This document shows, one piece after another, positions 52,410 through 64,000 of a stretch of DNA of 64,000 nt. The stretch's first letter is position 1. The number at the start of each line of letters is the position of its first letter. Location: positions 41,160,001-41,224,000 of the forward strand of contig NC_031799.1 in NCBI RefSeq assembly GCF_001522545.3. The letters run 5' to 3'. The position numbers and the translations under genes are program-made. Source of the stretch: Parus major. Its lineage: Eukaryota > Chordata > Aves > Passeriformes > Paridae. Under the pieces are notes generated by a model. It ran no database searches, was not told the DNA's origin, and saw only the letters and a list, made by a program, of their open reading frames with translations.

Positions 52410-52499
52410 CAAGTATTGTTGCGTCTATACTAGCCCCCATTTATACACTCCAGCTGGTCCACCAGAGCCCCACTCCCAATCCTTCGCCTCCAGTAACAT
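52410..52499 (-). other. Exon-like G+C-rich segment with perfect donor
   Basis: A 90-nt minus-strand segment stands out in G+C. It begins after an acceptor-like catctcaatatag and ends at a consensus donor, CTTG|gtaagt. All three frames contain a stop (TAG or TAA), although one is open for 22 codons (including RRRIGSGALVDQLECINGG). It may be a decayed exon, a repeat fragment or a non-productive cassette exon of AUH. No family is recognised. Confidence 0.25.
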
Positions 52500-55400
52500 C
52501 TATATTGAGATGAAGACATTTTGAAGAGGGGAATCTTAATAACAACACAAAGTAAAAAGATACTTCATCTTATTTTCATCTTTCCAAAGCCTGTTGCTTT
52601 CTTTAAATTGTTTTCCATTCACTAATCCAGTGAAGTGTAGAAGGTAAACTGAAATACTGTAAGAAACTATTACAGCACTGGTAAAAATCCTAGAACATTC
52701 TTTTATAAGTCAGACTTGAACATGACATAAGTAATGCAATGCAATTAATTTCACCCAGCAATTCCTGCTTACAAGTCCTTTCTAACACACGCCAATGACA
52801 AAACCTCAACTGTTCTCTGTGTGTTATGTGCAGTGAGGGTCACTTGCGCAACGACTTACACAAGAGGTCTACAATTTAAAAGGCTGAAAAATGCCCATAT
52901 CATTTAATCTCCTCAAAATGTTGGGTTTTCTTTTATCCTCCAGATTCCCTCTGGATTCATGGCTACTGAAAAAATCCTAAAGGATGATCATAGCTTTTGC
53001 TTTACTGTGGCAAACACTCGTGTCAATGGAAATTTTGAGCAAATAATGTCATGAATACTGATGACTAAGTTTTGGAAGACATACCCATCACTTAAATTCC
53101 AAAAATGCTGTGGGAGTATCTGGGGAAAAAATAAACAGAATGAAACCCCATACTAATTACTTTCTTCTTAATAAACAATTTATGTAAGAGTATCAATAGG
53201 AAAGTTTTAGCATCTTATTTCTTTCTCAGTTATCAAAAACTTTTGAAGTCCTTACATTTGTGTCTCCAACGCATTTTGTTTATCTGTCAGTAACCTTCTG
53301 ATCAGTGTGTATATTTTTTACTCCTTTTTCTCTCCTACACCGTCTGTCTCTGTGTCTATGCACAATGTCTTTGTAGATCACCATCCCAACTATGTGCAAA
53401 GGCTGTGGCAGTATCATAACTAGGTGCTGTCAACTGTAGACTTAAAAATAATAAAGGGCAGGCATGGGGACGGGGGGATGTACCACAGAAGCTGAGTCAC
53501 TTTAAACCATTCAAAAGTGGCTTACAATCTGTTTGATTCCAACTTATGAAAGTTGCTTACCTCAGCCATGAAAATCATTCAAGTCTTCCACACATACTTT
53601 TTATCTCATAACTAAAATGTCCATTTGGCCACCACTTTTACAGGACTACTGAAAATGACCAAGTGATACATAATACGATCAGCTGCATGGGTTTGCATCC
53701 AATGTCCCATCTTCACCATCTTGTACTAAATTGTGTCTATCGTGGTGCAGATTATCAAACTTCTTTAACACTACAAGGAGTATTTTCATCACCCTTTTTA
53801 CACTTCTCATTTAGTGACAAACCAAGAACTAAAATAAGGAGTCTATGTTTCTAGGGCTGTCAATGCAGAGAGACAGGATAGGCACTAAGTCTCCCAAAAT
53901 TACCTAGATGAATAATCTTTTGCTTTATTCCACTGCCCTGGTATGTTTTTCATGCATATATACTGGTAATTTGGTAATAATATACTTCTGCTTCATTCTG
54001 TACTAGAAGATAAAATTAGATTTTTCCCCCACCACCTCAAGGTTTTAGAAAATAAATTCCCAATCCAGACTGAGTTGCTTATGCATTTTCATCTTCATTC
54101 TTCATTGATTCTTTAAGGTTTATAATTTTCTGTACTTCACCTGCCTATTTTCTCTACCTCTCTTAAAACTCCTAAGTTTTTTCTCCTTACTACTTCTGCT
54201 AGCGCACAGATAGGAAGAATATAGAGAGAAAAAACTGCTTTAGTTTGTCAAATAAAGTGAGCAAGTGAAGATGCAGGTAGAAAGGACACTATTGAGACCA
54301 TATTTAATCCCTGACAATGAGCTGAAGTAGCAATGAGGCTCTTTATAGAGGAACTTGAAAAGACAGTCAGAAAAGGCAGAGAACCTTAAAATTCAGAAAT
54401 GCTGACTACGGAAGGGGCTGAGCCTAGAAATCTAAGCTAAAGATTTTTGATTTAGCTTCTAGGCCACCAGCAGGAGACAAGTCCTTAATTTGTCCAATAT
54501 TTACTTCCAAAATGCAATTTCTTCTTAATTTAAAAAGAGACCAAAACAATCAAACCACCATTTTCTAATAGGAAATGTCATGCAATTCTGTTTTCCATAT
54601 CCAACAAGTTTTTATTTTTCTTGTGCCCCATTTTCCCCAGAAACACCAGCTGTTATTACGTGGTCTTACTTTTGTTTCTGCATGAACTTAAAAATAAGAT
54701 ATTTAAAAAAAAGTAATAAAAAAGCCTCACATGAAACTGTGCCATTGGAAGTTTCTATTATGATTTTCAGTGGACAAGAGAAAGAGTGTCTTGAGATAGA
54801 CACTAGGTTCTGATTTTAGGACATGTTTGGAGAACAAAAGGGTGGTCTTTTACAAAATAAAAAAGTTGGTCTGGTACAAAGACTTTATACAACTTTAAAA
54901 ATTAAGTCCAAACTTAATGCAAGGGGAAAACTATTTCATCAAAGGCATTAATGAACTCTGATAGATCTGTATGAGTTAACAGAAAACTCATGTAACTGAT
55001 TATATGCAAGTCTGTCCACCGGTAATTTTTTAATTTTAACTGGCTTTGAAAAATAGAAAGTTCCTTACCTAGCAACATCTTAGATCATTCTTTTCTCTAT
55101 TTACTTCATTGTTTCTATGTCCTCTTCACTTGAGTGCACGAAGTCAATATAACATACTTTACACCTATGTTATGAAACCTACTGTGAATTCCATTCATAT
55201 TGTTACAGTTGGCCTAGACCATAATTTCTATTCAGTGTCATACAATCCTAAATATATGTAGAGAAAAATGAAGCTGCAAAAGCAAAGTTTGGGTTTGCTT
55301 TCTTTTCAAAGCGTCACTGCACACCTCCCCGCAGTACAAAGACGGTCTGAAAAAGATACAAATGTACAACCCATGTTCAGTGAAAGAGTACCTGAATGGG

Positions 55401-58400
55401 ACTTAATTCTACATTATTTAAGGAGGATGGAAGAAAACAAACAACTTGTTGTATTTTTTTCATTTTTCTGGCTGTCATTCAAAATTGAGCAGTCCATGAA
55501 TCTCACAAAACAATTTTCCAGCTCATGAAAGCTTTCTTATATACCCATGACAATTAGGAAAGTAATTGATAACATTGCTCAGCTTGTAACAACAAATTTT
55601 AGTAAAAATACTATTCCAAAATTCAATCTTGATATACAGAACAATGGTTTTATTCTCCCAAGACATAACAAAAATCTAAGGAACATTCATTCAATGTTTG
55701 CTGGTAAAGTTTGATTTCTCCATTGGTATATCATATTGACCTCAAAACTTCTATGCTCTGCTTTCCAGGATCAAGAAAACTCCCCGTCTCTGCTCTGGCA
55801 CTTCCTCTAATGCTCAACTTGCCTTTTGGGGCTTTCTTTTGTCCTTGTTTTACTTCCTTCTCTCTCTGCAGCATCAAAGCAAAAACCTTAATTAAACACA
55901 TTATGTTGCATATGCAGCGCTGCTACTTAAGATATTGAAATTTCTGGAACACCTGACTGTTAATTTTGCTTTGTAAACAAGTCATCTCCAAATTTAGGTC
56001 AGGAAGAAATGTTCTGCAATCTCTGTTAGCAAAATAAACCAGAATGTCAGAAGTGGTCAATTTCTTACACTGAACTTGACATTTGAAATACAATTCTATA
56101 CAATTGCAGTCATCTGGGACACACATGATAGCCTTGGATACCTCCTCTTCCTGTAGGAAGTACTAATTGAGTATTTAATATGGATTTGTAAAGTGTTCTA
56201 TTGCTAGCAGGCAAGGGGAAAAGGTTGTTCTGAGGGTCCCTCTGCAAAGTTAAGAGACAACCTGCTTCATGAAGGTACAGGGGATAGTTTGGATGACACA
56301 AAGTTCTATCATCTCTTTTTCTGTATGTTGCCACTACTTGGGAAGTAATCTACTTAAAAAAATAAAGAAAATTTGTACATATAATTTTTGAAACATTAGT
56401 TTTACATATGGAGCTTTTGCAATATTAGTATTGCAAGACATTTTGCAGTTTTGCCTGAACATCATCATTACAAATGGTCAAAAAGCCTCGGAAAAAAATG
56501 AGTCACTTGATGACAATCAGCTTACTTTTATTTAAAAAAAAGGAAACTGTCAGAACCACAATTCTCTTTAATTTACAGAAACAGAACAAATTTACCCCCT
56601 TCCAGAAGCATCTTATATATTGTGTTTAATTACTTTGAAGAAAACATGGATGTTAATACACCTCTTTTCTATGCTATTGGCATTTCTTATTTCAGGCCAT
56701 TTGTTAAATAAATCTCCTGAAACAAACATTAAAAATATTAAAATGCAACTAGAATTATTGAGACTTCAGATGAGTGAAAAATAGATAAATGTTGTAAGAG
56801 TAATTAATTTAGGGTTTTTACTGTATCAAATCATAATAAGATTGTTAAAAGCTCAACAGTTACTATGATTCCACAGTAAAAGAAAAAATTAAAACTTTTC
56901 TTAAGTTTTAATTCAAGAAGAAAAAGAAAATGCATTTTCTTGGTTGTTCCACAGTAAATATAACTTTAAGCACAGTATTGATGAAATGCTGAAGATGTTG
57001 ATTCAGGATCTTATTTTAAACTTCAAGACCTTCTACTAGTATTTAATTTGTGTACTGCACAGTATTTAAATTCTGACACAGGATGGAGAAAAAAAAAACC
57101 AGAAGAAGCAATAGAAGTCACAAAAACCACTATAGATTAACTGAAAAAACCCCCCTGAGATTCAGAGCTAAGTCTTTACTTTGGGCTTTTTTCCCAATCA
57201 GTCAGTCAATTGTCACAAAGACAAAGACTTAGGACTAAGAGCTGAATACTAAAAATTAAAAAAGACTCTTATGCAGGTTTCCTTATGTAATAATAATAAA
57301 AAAAAAAGTGAATGTAAAAACTTGGGACGCTATATGAAAAAACTAAAGGAGAAGAAATGAATAGGCTAGTGAGGGTAGGAACAAAGATGGACAAGAAAGA
57401 TACAGTATTACCCAGATAAGATGTATAAAGTTATAGAAAATAAGGAGATTTTTTCATTCTAAAATCTGTAGTGATGTACTATCAAGTACATCATAATCTA
57501 CTGTGCACAAAAACAACATTAAATGTGCTTTCAAGTCCTACCTCAGACACTACCACAAATAGTAACACTAGTTTTTTCAGCATTTATCAAATGCTATTCC
57601 TATTACAAATGAAACTTAAATATAGAAATCTAAAGAATATCCTAGCAGTCCCTTGTAATGTGAATTGGATTTCAACTTGAAATGTCTGACATTCAATTTA
57701 ACCTTTACACTTGGCTGAATTGGACAACTACTGCTGTTAGCAGGAACACATTCTCTGTGAGTTTTTCACATGCGGAAATTCCCTTGACATCTTTCTCATC
57801 CAAATTAGAAAATATTTTTTAACTTTAAAGTAAGTACTGCAACAGAGACCATGAGGATGTTTATAAAAGCGAAGAATTAATACTTTCATAGATAAGGAAA
57901 ATATATGATGATTACCAAAATTTACTCTGGTTTCCTTTCTATATAAAAACCCCTAATATTTCAGGGTTCCTATCTCTTATTTTATAGTCTTGAAATCTGC
58001 AAGCACTGTAATTGCTCCAAATACAATTTAAAGTCTAGAAAAACAGTCAAAACAATACTGTTACTCAAGTAAGGGGAGAACACAGAAATGCTGTAATTTA
58101 ATCTCTCCCTTGTTCTATATTTTATAGACAAAACCAGTCCAGTCTCTTAGAGCTTGAAGCTTCAGTTTCACCTTTGGAAAATAGGGTTCAAAGCAACTTT
58201 TAGATCTAGAAAGAATATACAGCTTATTTACTAAGACCTTCTAAGAGAGTAAACAGAGTTTCTTTTTGTTTCATTCCTTTTTTTTTTTAAGTCTTCTTCA
58301 TAAAATATGCTTTTCAACTGAATGCTCTCAAGGAAAGCACGATCCCAGGGTTATGTGCTTGGTTTTAAACAAAGTGGAAGACAACTTGCTAATGAAGTAG

Positions 58401-59689
58401 TGGGATTTCTGGGAGGAGCATGGAAGAATAAAGACAAAATGATGATGAAATAAAAAAAGCCTTGCTAATTAAAATGCCTTTATAAACACAACAAACAAAA
58501 AAAAAGAGTGGCAGCTGTAAGTATGCAGGCCAATGGCCAGTTTTTATCTAGCAAGGTCAAATTACATGCTTACACAGGCATATTAATTTCAATGAAGGTC
58601 CTTTTTTTTTCTGATGCAAACATAATTGTTGATGTATAACAATACCTCCAGCTTACACCTAAATCTTTTGTGGATATAAATTGCATAAAGAAAATGCAAA
58701 TTATTTTTTATATATATGCTTGTCTTTTCTACTTCTTGCTATCACAGAATACTTCTCCTCATCAAATGAATATGTCTCATTCTAAAGTAGGAAGTTTATA
58801 TATGTTCTTTACAAGCATTTTTATCTTCTCATGACAGATCTAATACTGAGTGGTATATAAATACAAGACTAATAAATAAAAGCAGATGTGCCAGAAAGGC
58901 ATCATCTATCAATTGCAGGCTTAATATGACATCCACTGTGAGAATCTAGAGATAAACAACCAAATTACATCACAAATTGAGACAGTTTTAAAAAGTTACA
59001 AAGCAGAAAAACAAAGGACATCAACAAAAAAATGCTCCAAAAGACAATTCTTGTCTGAAGAGAAAGTTGTCATTGAAAAGCACTTCCTTTGCAGGTTGAG
59101 AGACACCAAAAACTGCATTGAATTAATGACAGATATTTGCACTATTTTTAATGTCAGTTTGGGAAACAAAACAAAGAGAATGAACACAATTTTCTTGTTT
59201 AAAAGGACTCTGCCCACACTATTTTGAGTTCAGTACAGACACAGGATTATGCAGAAAGTAAGATGGTTAAAAAAGGTTTCTAACTAAGAGATCAAAAAAT
59301 AGTAACTCCTTTTAGCAATTAATAGCTTTGACAAAAATCACTCTGACTGATAACAACCATCTCCTTAAACTGCAAAGCTAACGAAGTCTGGTTTCCCATT
59401 AAATCCTGTCTCATACAAACTCATTGCTGTCCACTGTGATGAGTATTCTGACTGAAACATTATCCACAGCTAAGACATACACAACAGCTTCCTCCTGTGC
59501 CCTTTTTCTTTCATGCCGAAGAACAGGTTAGTTCGTGCTGAAACCTTTTCATCTGAAGCCAACACAATTTTCCCTTCATCTGGCCACCTACTTTTAATAA
59601 AATTCTAGGGACTGTTTGTTTTTGCAACCTCTACCCTGTCAACCACAAATTAAAACAGGCTAACAGACACTGAATTCGCAGTGAAGAAA
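52500..59689. other. AUH long intron, nothing recognised
   Basis: AT-rich sequence. No open frame resembles a known protein and no mobile element was recognised. Confidence 0.55.
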
Positions 59690-60834
59690 CCTGAGGAAGA
59701 GAGGGGATGAACAGAACTATACAGACTCTGAAATACAATACAGCACAAAAGAAACAGTCTAAGAGATTCCTTGACTACATGGAAAATAATATTCTGACAG
59801 AGTTGGTGACTGAGCCAAGACACCAGGTACCCTACTGCTATTTATAAACAGAGAAGGATGGCCTCTGCTGCTCAGAGGCCATCTAGGGCACAGACAACCA
59901 TGAAATGATAGTTTTCAGTTCTCAGAGCAGTAAGGGAGGGGGTCAGCAGAATTGCCACCTCAGACCATTAGATACACTTTTGGTTGTTTAGGAGACTAGT
60001 TGATAGAGTCCCTTGGGAGGCAGCCCAGAAGGCCTAAGGGTTTCAGGAAGGCTGGACATTCTTCAAGAAAATCCAAAAGACAGAGGAGCAGACCATCCCC
60101 ATGTGGTGGAAGAGTCAATGGGAAAGAAGTCCAACCTCACTAAACTGAAAGTTTTACTAGAAGTCCATAAAAACCAAAAGACACTTGGGAGACAAGCCCT
60201 TGCAACAGTTAGGCTTGAGGCAGAGTGGCTGGAAAGCTGCCTGGCAGAAAAGGACCTGAACACGAGCCAGCTGTGCCCAGGTGACCAAGAAGGCCAATGG
60301 CATCCTGGCCTGTATCAGCAATAGTGTGGCCAGCAGGAGCAGGGCAGTGATTGTTCCCCTGTACTTGGCACGGATGAGGCCACACTTTGAATCATGTGTC
60401 CAATTCTGGATCCCTAAAGAAAAATCATTAAGGTGCTGGAGCATGTCAAGAGAAGAGCAATAGGGCCAGTGAAGGGAACATACGTTTTGTGAGGAACTCC
60501 TGAACATTGTTAAGCCTGGAGAAAGTGAGGCTCAAGGGAGACTTTATCGCTCTCTACATCTACCTGAAAGGAGGTTGGGGTCAATCTCTTTTACCAAGTA
60601 ACAAATGCTTCAAAGCTGTACCAAGGGAGGTTTACACTGGATATCAGGAAAAATTTCTTAACTGAAGGGTTGTCAAGCACTGGAACAGGCTGTCCAGGGA
60701 AGTGGTTGAGTTACTTGAGTGGTGGAGATGTGGCACTTAGCAACATGGTTTAGTGGTGAACTTGGCAGTGCTTATTTGACAATTGGACTTCACGAGCTTA
60801 AAGGTGTTTTCCAACCTCAGTGATTCCATGAGAA
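59690..60834 (+). mobile_element. CR1 LINE with internal deletion
   Basis: This is a plus-strand CR1 copy. The upstream part matches the end of the CR1 endonuclease region and the linker (tttataaacagagaagga, accatgaaatgatag, gactagttgatagagtccct, ggctggacattcttcaagaa). It then jumps to the C-terminal and 3' region (ggtgaccaagaaggccaatg, ggagcatgtcaagagaag, aggctgtccagggaagtggt). It ends in the CR1 tail gtgttttccaacctcagtga and ttccatgag. Most of the reverse transcriptase is missing, so there is an internal deletion. The left boundary is approximate. Confidence 0.85.
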
Positions 60835-63831
60835 TAGAATGACAATGTTTTTTGTGTTTGCATAAGACCACTTGTACAATGATGACTGGCACTCTCCTTA
60901 GAAAACAAAAATCATCAATATTCATTCTCAGGTAACTTTCCCATCACCAAGTTACCAAGCTTTTCCCTCTGCTACACTTTTCTACTTGTTCTTTGAATCT
61001 TGCCTTCCTTACTAGAAAATGGAATTCTAAAGAAACTAGAAAATGTGTTGAAGAGGAAAAACAGAAAGTTTTTCTACTTTTCCTTGCTCACATTCTGGCG
61101 GTTTAAGCTTCTTCCATAGTGCAGAAAACTGGGTTTAGATTTCCAAATGCAGAAGAATAATCCTGCTCCCTCACAACATGAACAGCAGGTCTGTGAACAA
61201 AGCTATTGTAAAAAAGGAGGCACTGCTGTCATCCCACTTGGTCTTGCTATGTTATCTGCCATGGGTGAATTTTCTGGGGAGATTCAACCTTCTACAATAC
61301 AGCATACTCTATAAATGCATACTGGTCAAGACCCTCAGCAGACTTAGAAGGAACAACTCAATATGGTTAATTCAACTAACAGCTGCTCAAACTTAGCCTT
61401 TAGAAAGTTGCAGTACATCTGTGCATATTCGAAAGAAAAAATTCTTGCACCTGGGAAATCTGTGTTAAAACTGGCTGGTCAATAGACAGCACCTCACTGT
61501 GTCTTTTGATAAACACATTTCATTAATAACAGAATAAACTATAATATGCAACAAGGTCCAAAATGTAACAGCTGATATGCCCTGGATCTATATTTTAATA
61601 CATTAAATTCTAGTAACAACCTTCTAACACAGCTCTTTGATTATAAATTTCTGTGTTTTTAAAAAAACAAACCCTCACAGTATAAATGTTTTCCATATAG
61701 CCTCAAACACCCATATTAATTATCACACAAGTTAAAATTTTATATCTATCACATATTCCTGGCAGTTGACAGAGCAGAATAAAAACAGTAGCTTGCCATG
61801 TTCAAAGTAGTTCAAAGAAGCAACTCTGTCTGCCAGCAGATTTCAGGCATACTAGATGGCAGCAGAAATCTATGTAGGCCTCTTAAGAGCTACAGCTCAC
61901 TTTTCCACTCCAATCCACAGTTCTGTTTTTGCTCAGAGAAGCTTGAAATAAACACTCTCAAAAAATATTCCATTAACCCATGAAGTCTACGGTTCAAGTG
62001 TGTATATCTGGCTTCTCTACCTAAATAACATATGCAAAATTCCTCCACTCAGTCTTCACTTTCTGATGACAAAAGGCACAATTGGTTACTATTTGGATGA
62101 CAAGAAGCACAAAGGGTTGAAACCCTGTCATTGCTCAACAGGACTGGTGCAAGCACAGGCTGATCAGGAAAAAATTGTGATTAGCTCAAATACATTCAAG
62201 AAAAATAGTTTTCAGAGAGGCTGATAGGAATAGGGAAAAAAATTCATCACTGAACAAACCCCAAAATGTTGTAAGTTGAAAAGTCAATGTAACAAAATTA
62301 AATCTGTCACATTTCCAAGGAGCTGAAAACATACACTGAAATCATTATTTTATGATGAGAAACAACAACGAAAAAAAATAGAAAAAAAGGATTTTTCAAA
62401 CCTCAGTCTTTGAATAACAGCAAAATATTCTGAATGAAATTTACAATGTGTCAGTTAACTAGGATTTTAAGGTAAGGGCACAGAAATTTGAAACATCCAT
62501 AATTAACTGAAGACAAGGAAATGAGACAACATAAAAAAGTTGAATACAGAGAATATATGGAGAATTGAGCTGAATTTCTTGAACTTGAGAGTATGTTTCC
62601 TATACTGTCCTACAGAATTACTTAGGAAAGGAGGGAGTGGGAGGACAAAGAGCAAAAACTGACAACAAAGATAACAACAATTTCTGTCTTTTTCTTCACT
62701 GGGACTTATTGCTAAGGCATATAATTTCATGACAACAGCACTACCAGTAAATGCATCTCTAAAATCATCTCCATTATTATCTTCATCCACCACTAAAAAG
62801 ACACCAAAAGACATCAATCTTAACTGTTTTCCGTATGTAAAATATAGCTCTGACCACAGAAAGTGTTGACTGAAATCACATCTCAACAGTAACAAAAATA
62901 ATATAGCAATTGAAATTGTACAATAATTGTCCAGTTTAGTCATAGAATGGGACAGTTTTATACACTAAGTTCATACCACGACTCCCATTATGGTTGTTTT
63001 TATTATTTTTTTATGTGACCTGCAATTGTATCCATTAGAATTGGATATTGTGCTTTCAAAATAGGTTCCACCCTTTAGAAAGTAAGTAAAGAAACAGTAT
63101 AAAGTTTCCAAGAACTCCCAGAAATTAAGGCCAAAAATCACAGGGATGCGCTTTTTTCCAAGTTATTGCCCTTTTCCCAGAGCAGCAAATACCTTAATTC
63201 AAGCAGTGATGATTTATACATAAAATAAAAATGAAAGGTTTTGTAACAACTCTTCAAAAGTTATTTGTTACATAACTTTCATTCACCTTAAGTCTACAAA
63301 AAGCAGGTAAACTGGCCTTCCAAACACAAAAGAAGTTTTTGACGCAGAAAATCTTGGCAAGGAAGCAGATTTATCCACAGCTATACTCTCAGTTCTTAAA
63401 CTCTTTACCACCAATATACAAGCAGCTTAAAAATAGAATTTGAATCCTAAAGTACAAAATGTTATGTAAAAGTGGATTTTAATTCAAATAATTGTTTTTG
63501 TACTCTGACAGATAATCCTTCTTCCTCTCTTGATGCTTAGCAAAATTATTCAACTCTTAGATCAAGATATTAAATGTCATTTACATAATCACTCAATGTT
63601 AGTTAATGAAGACTTTGTTTAAAAACATAATATACAGATGACCATCCTTGAAAGTAAGAAATACACTTTTTAATTAATTTTGGTAAATAATACAAGCAGT
63701 AAGCTGTAACACAGGCTATAATACTTAATAAAAATATAAAAACAAGCAGAAAACCATAAACAATTCAAAATCTAATACTAAGTACATATGTCATTTAGCT
63801 ATCAGTGGTAGCAAAAGCAAAACATTCATAC
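60835..63831. other. AUH long intron, 5' part
   Basis: AT-rich intron sequence up to the donor of the exon at 63832-63888. No element was recognised. The minus-strand open frame at 62503-62943 lacks homology. Confidence 0.6.
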
Positions 63832-63888
63832 CTGCACCTGGAATGATCGCCAACTTTGTTTCAACTAGGCCCATTTTAGCAGAAGATG
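63832..63888 (-). CDS. AUH: AUH internal coding exon (fifth from last)
   Basis: This 57-nt exon encodes 18 whole codons reading SSAKMGLVETKLAIIPGA, plus split codons at both ends. It matches the crotonase-fold segment of AUH that follows the Gly-rich oxyanion-hole region. AUH hydrates 3-methylglutaconyl-CoA to HMG-CoA in mitochondrial leucine breakdown and also binds AU-rich RNA (family knowledge). The Glu codon at 63860-63862 (in GLVETKL) aligns with the second catalytic glutamate of the crotonase family (Glu164 of rat mitochondrial enoyl-CoA hydratase). On the minus strand the acceptor is a T-rich tract ending ttttttag and the donor is GCAG|gtatga. The last base supplies the first position of a Gly codon completed by the exon at 9419-9606. 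The exon is intact. Upstream exons, including the mitochondrial targeting sequence and the RNA-binding region, lie beyond the window. Confidence 0.96.
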
Positions 63889-64000
63889 CTAAAAAACAGA
63901 ATATAAAGGAGTTCTTACTGTAATGTAGAGGGAAAAAAAATCTATGGAAAATACATAATGATGACCTTGAAGTTTGCTAATATATTAAATTTTCTTCAAA
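63889..64000 (-). other. Start of the next upstream AUH intron
   Basis: This is the T-rich (minus strand) sequence upstream of the acceptor at 63889-63890. It continues beyond the window. Confidence 0.85.

Noticed and set aside
62503..62943. 146-codon minus-strand open frame, the longest in the right part of the intron
   Set aside because: Its composition is driven by Leu/Phe/Ser runs from AT-rich DNA, it contains no recognised motif and it has no start context.
1..64000. CRISPR arrays, rRNA genes, bacterial operons or phage
   Set aside because: Introns, CR1 LINEs and endogenous retroviruses show vertebrate nuclear DNA; no regularly spaced direct repeats or rRNA-like sequence were seen.

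Overview
The window is vertebrate nuclear DNA, almost certainly from a bird and probably a songbird. The evidence is an interrupted gene with GT-AG introns, an AT-rich background, CR1 LINEs as the main interspersed repeat, and avian-type endogenous retroviral LTRs. A tRNA-headed SINE with a CR1-like tail, resembling the zebra finch TguSINE1 type, points to a passerine. The species cannot be fixed from sequence alone.

The only cellular gene I can support is AUH (AU RNA-binding methylglutaconyl-CoA hydratase), on the minus strand. Its last five coding exons lie at 63832-63888, 9419-9606, 8075-8125, 6281-6328 and 5269-5346. They join in frame into the C-terminal ~140 residues, with consensus splice sites and a normal stop. 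The first exons lie beyond the right edge. The human orthologue is on 9q22, which corresponds to the avian Z chromosome, so the window is probably Z-linked (inference).

Layout: 1-4760 is mostly unrecognised sequence downstream of AUH, with two candidate minus-strand exon-like segments (1185-1394, 1864-1942). 4765-9606 holds the 3'UTR and four clustered AUH exons. 9607-63831 is one ~54 kb intron filled with mobile elements: a solo LTR with a perfect 6-bp target duplication (15436-15939); a CR1 LINE (24215-26615) carrying a nested tRNA-derived SINE (24433-24583) and a nested ERVL-like LTR (25085-25746); an LTR at 28682-29102; a worn LINE at 31900-32700; a broken betaretrovirus-like (ERVK-type) provirus at 38593-43039; a 160-bp repeat present twice (44899, 46271); a reverse-oriented CR1 tail at 45976-46130; and a longer CR1 at 59690-60834. 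All four LTR-type elements, and most LINE copies, lie antisense to AUH.

I found no previously undescribed system. The best leads are the two phase-compatible exon-like segments downstream of AUH, the internally deleted provirus, the nested insertions that date each other, and an unidentified two-copy repeat.
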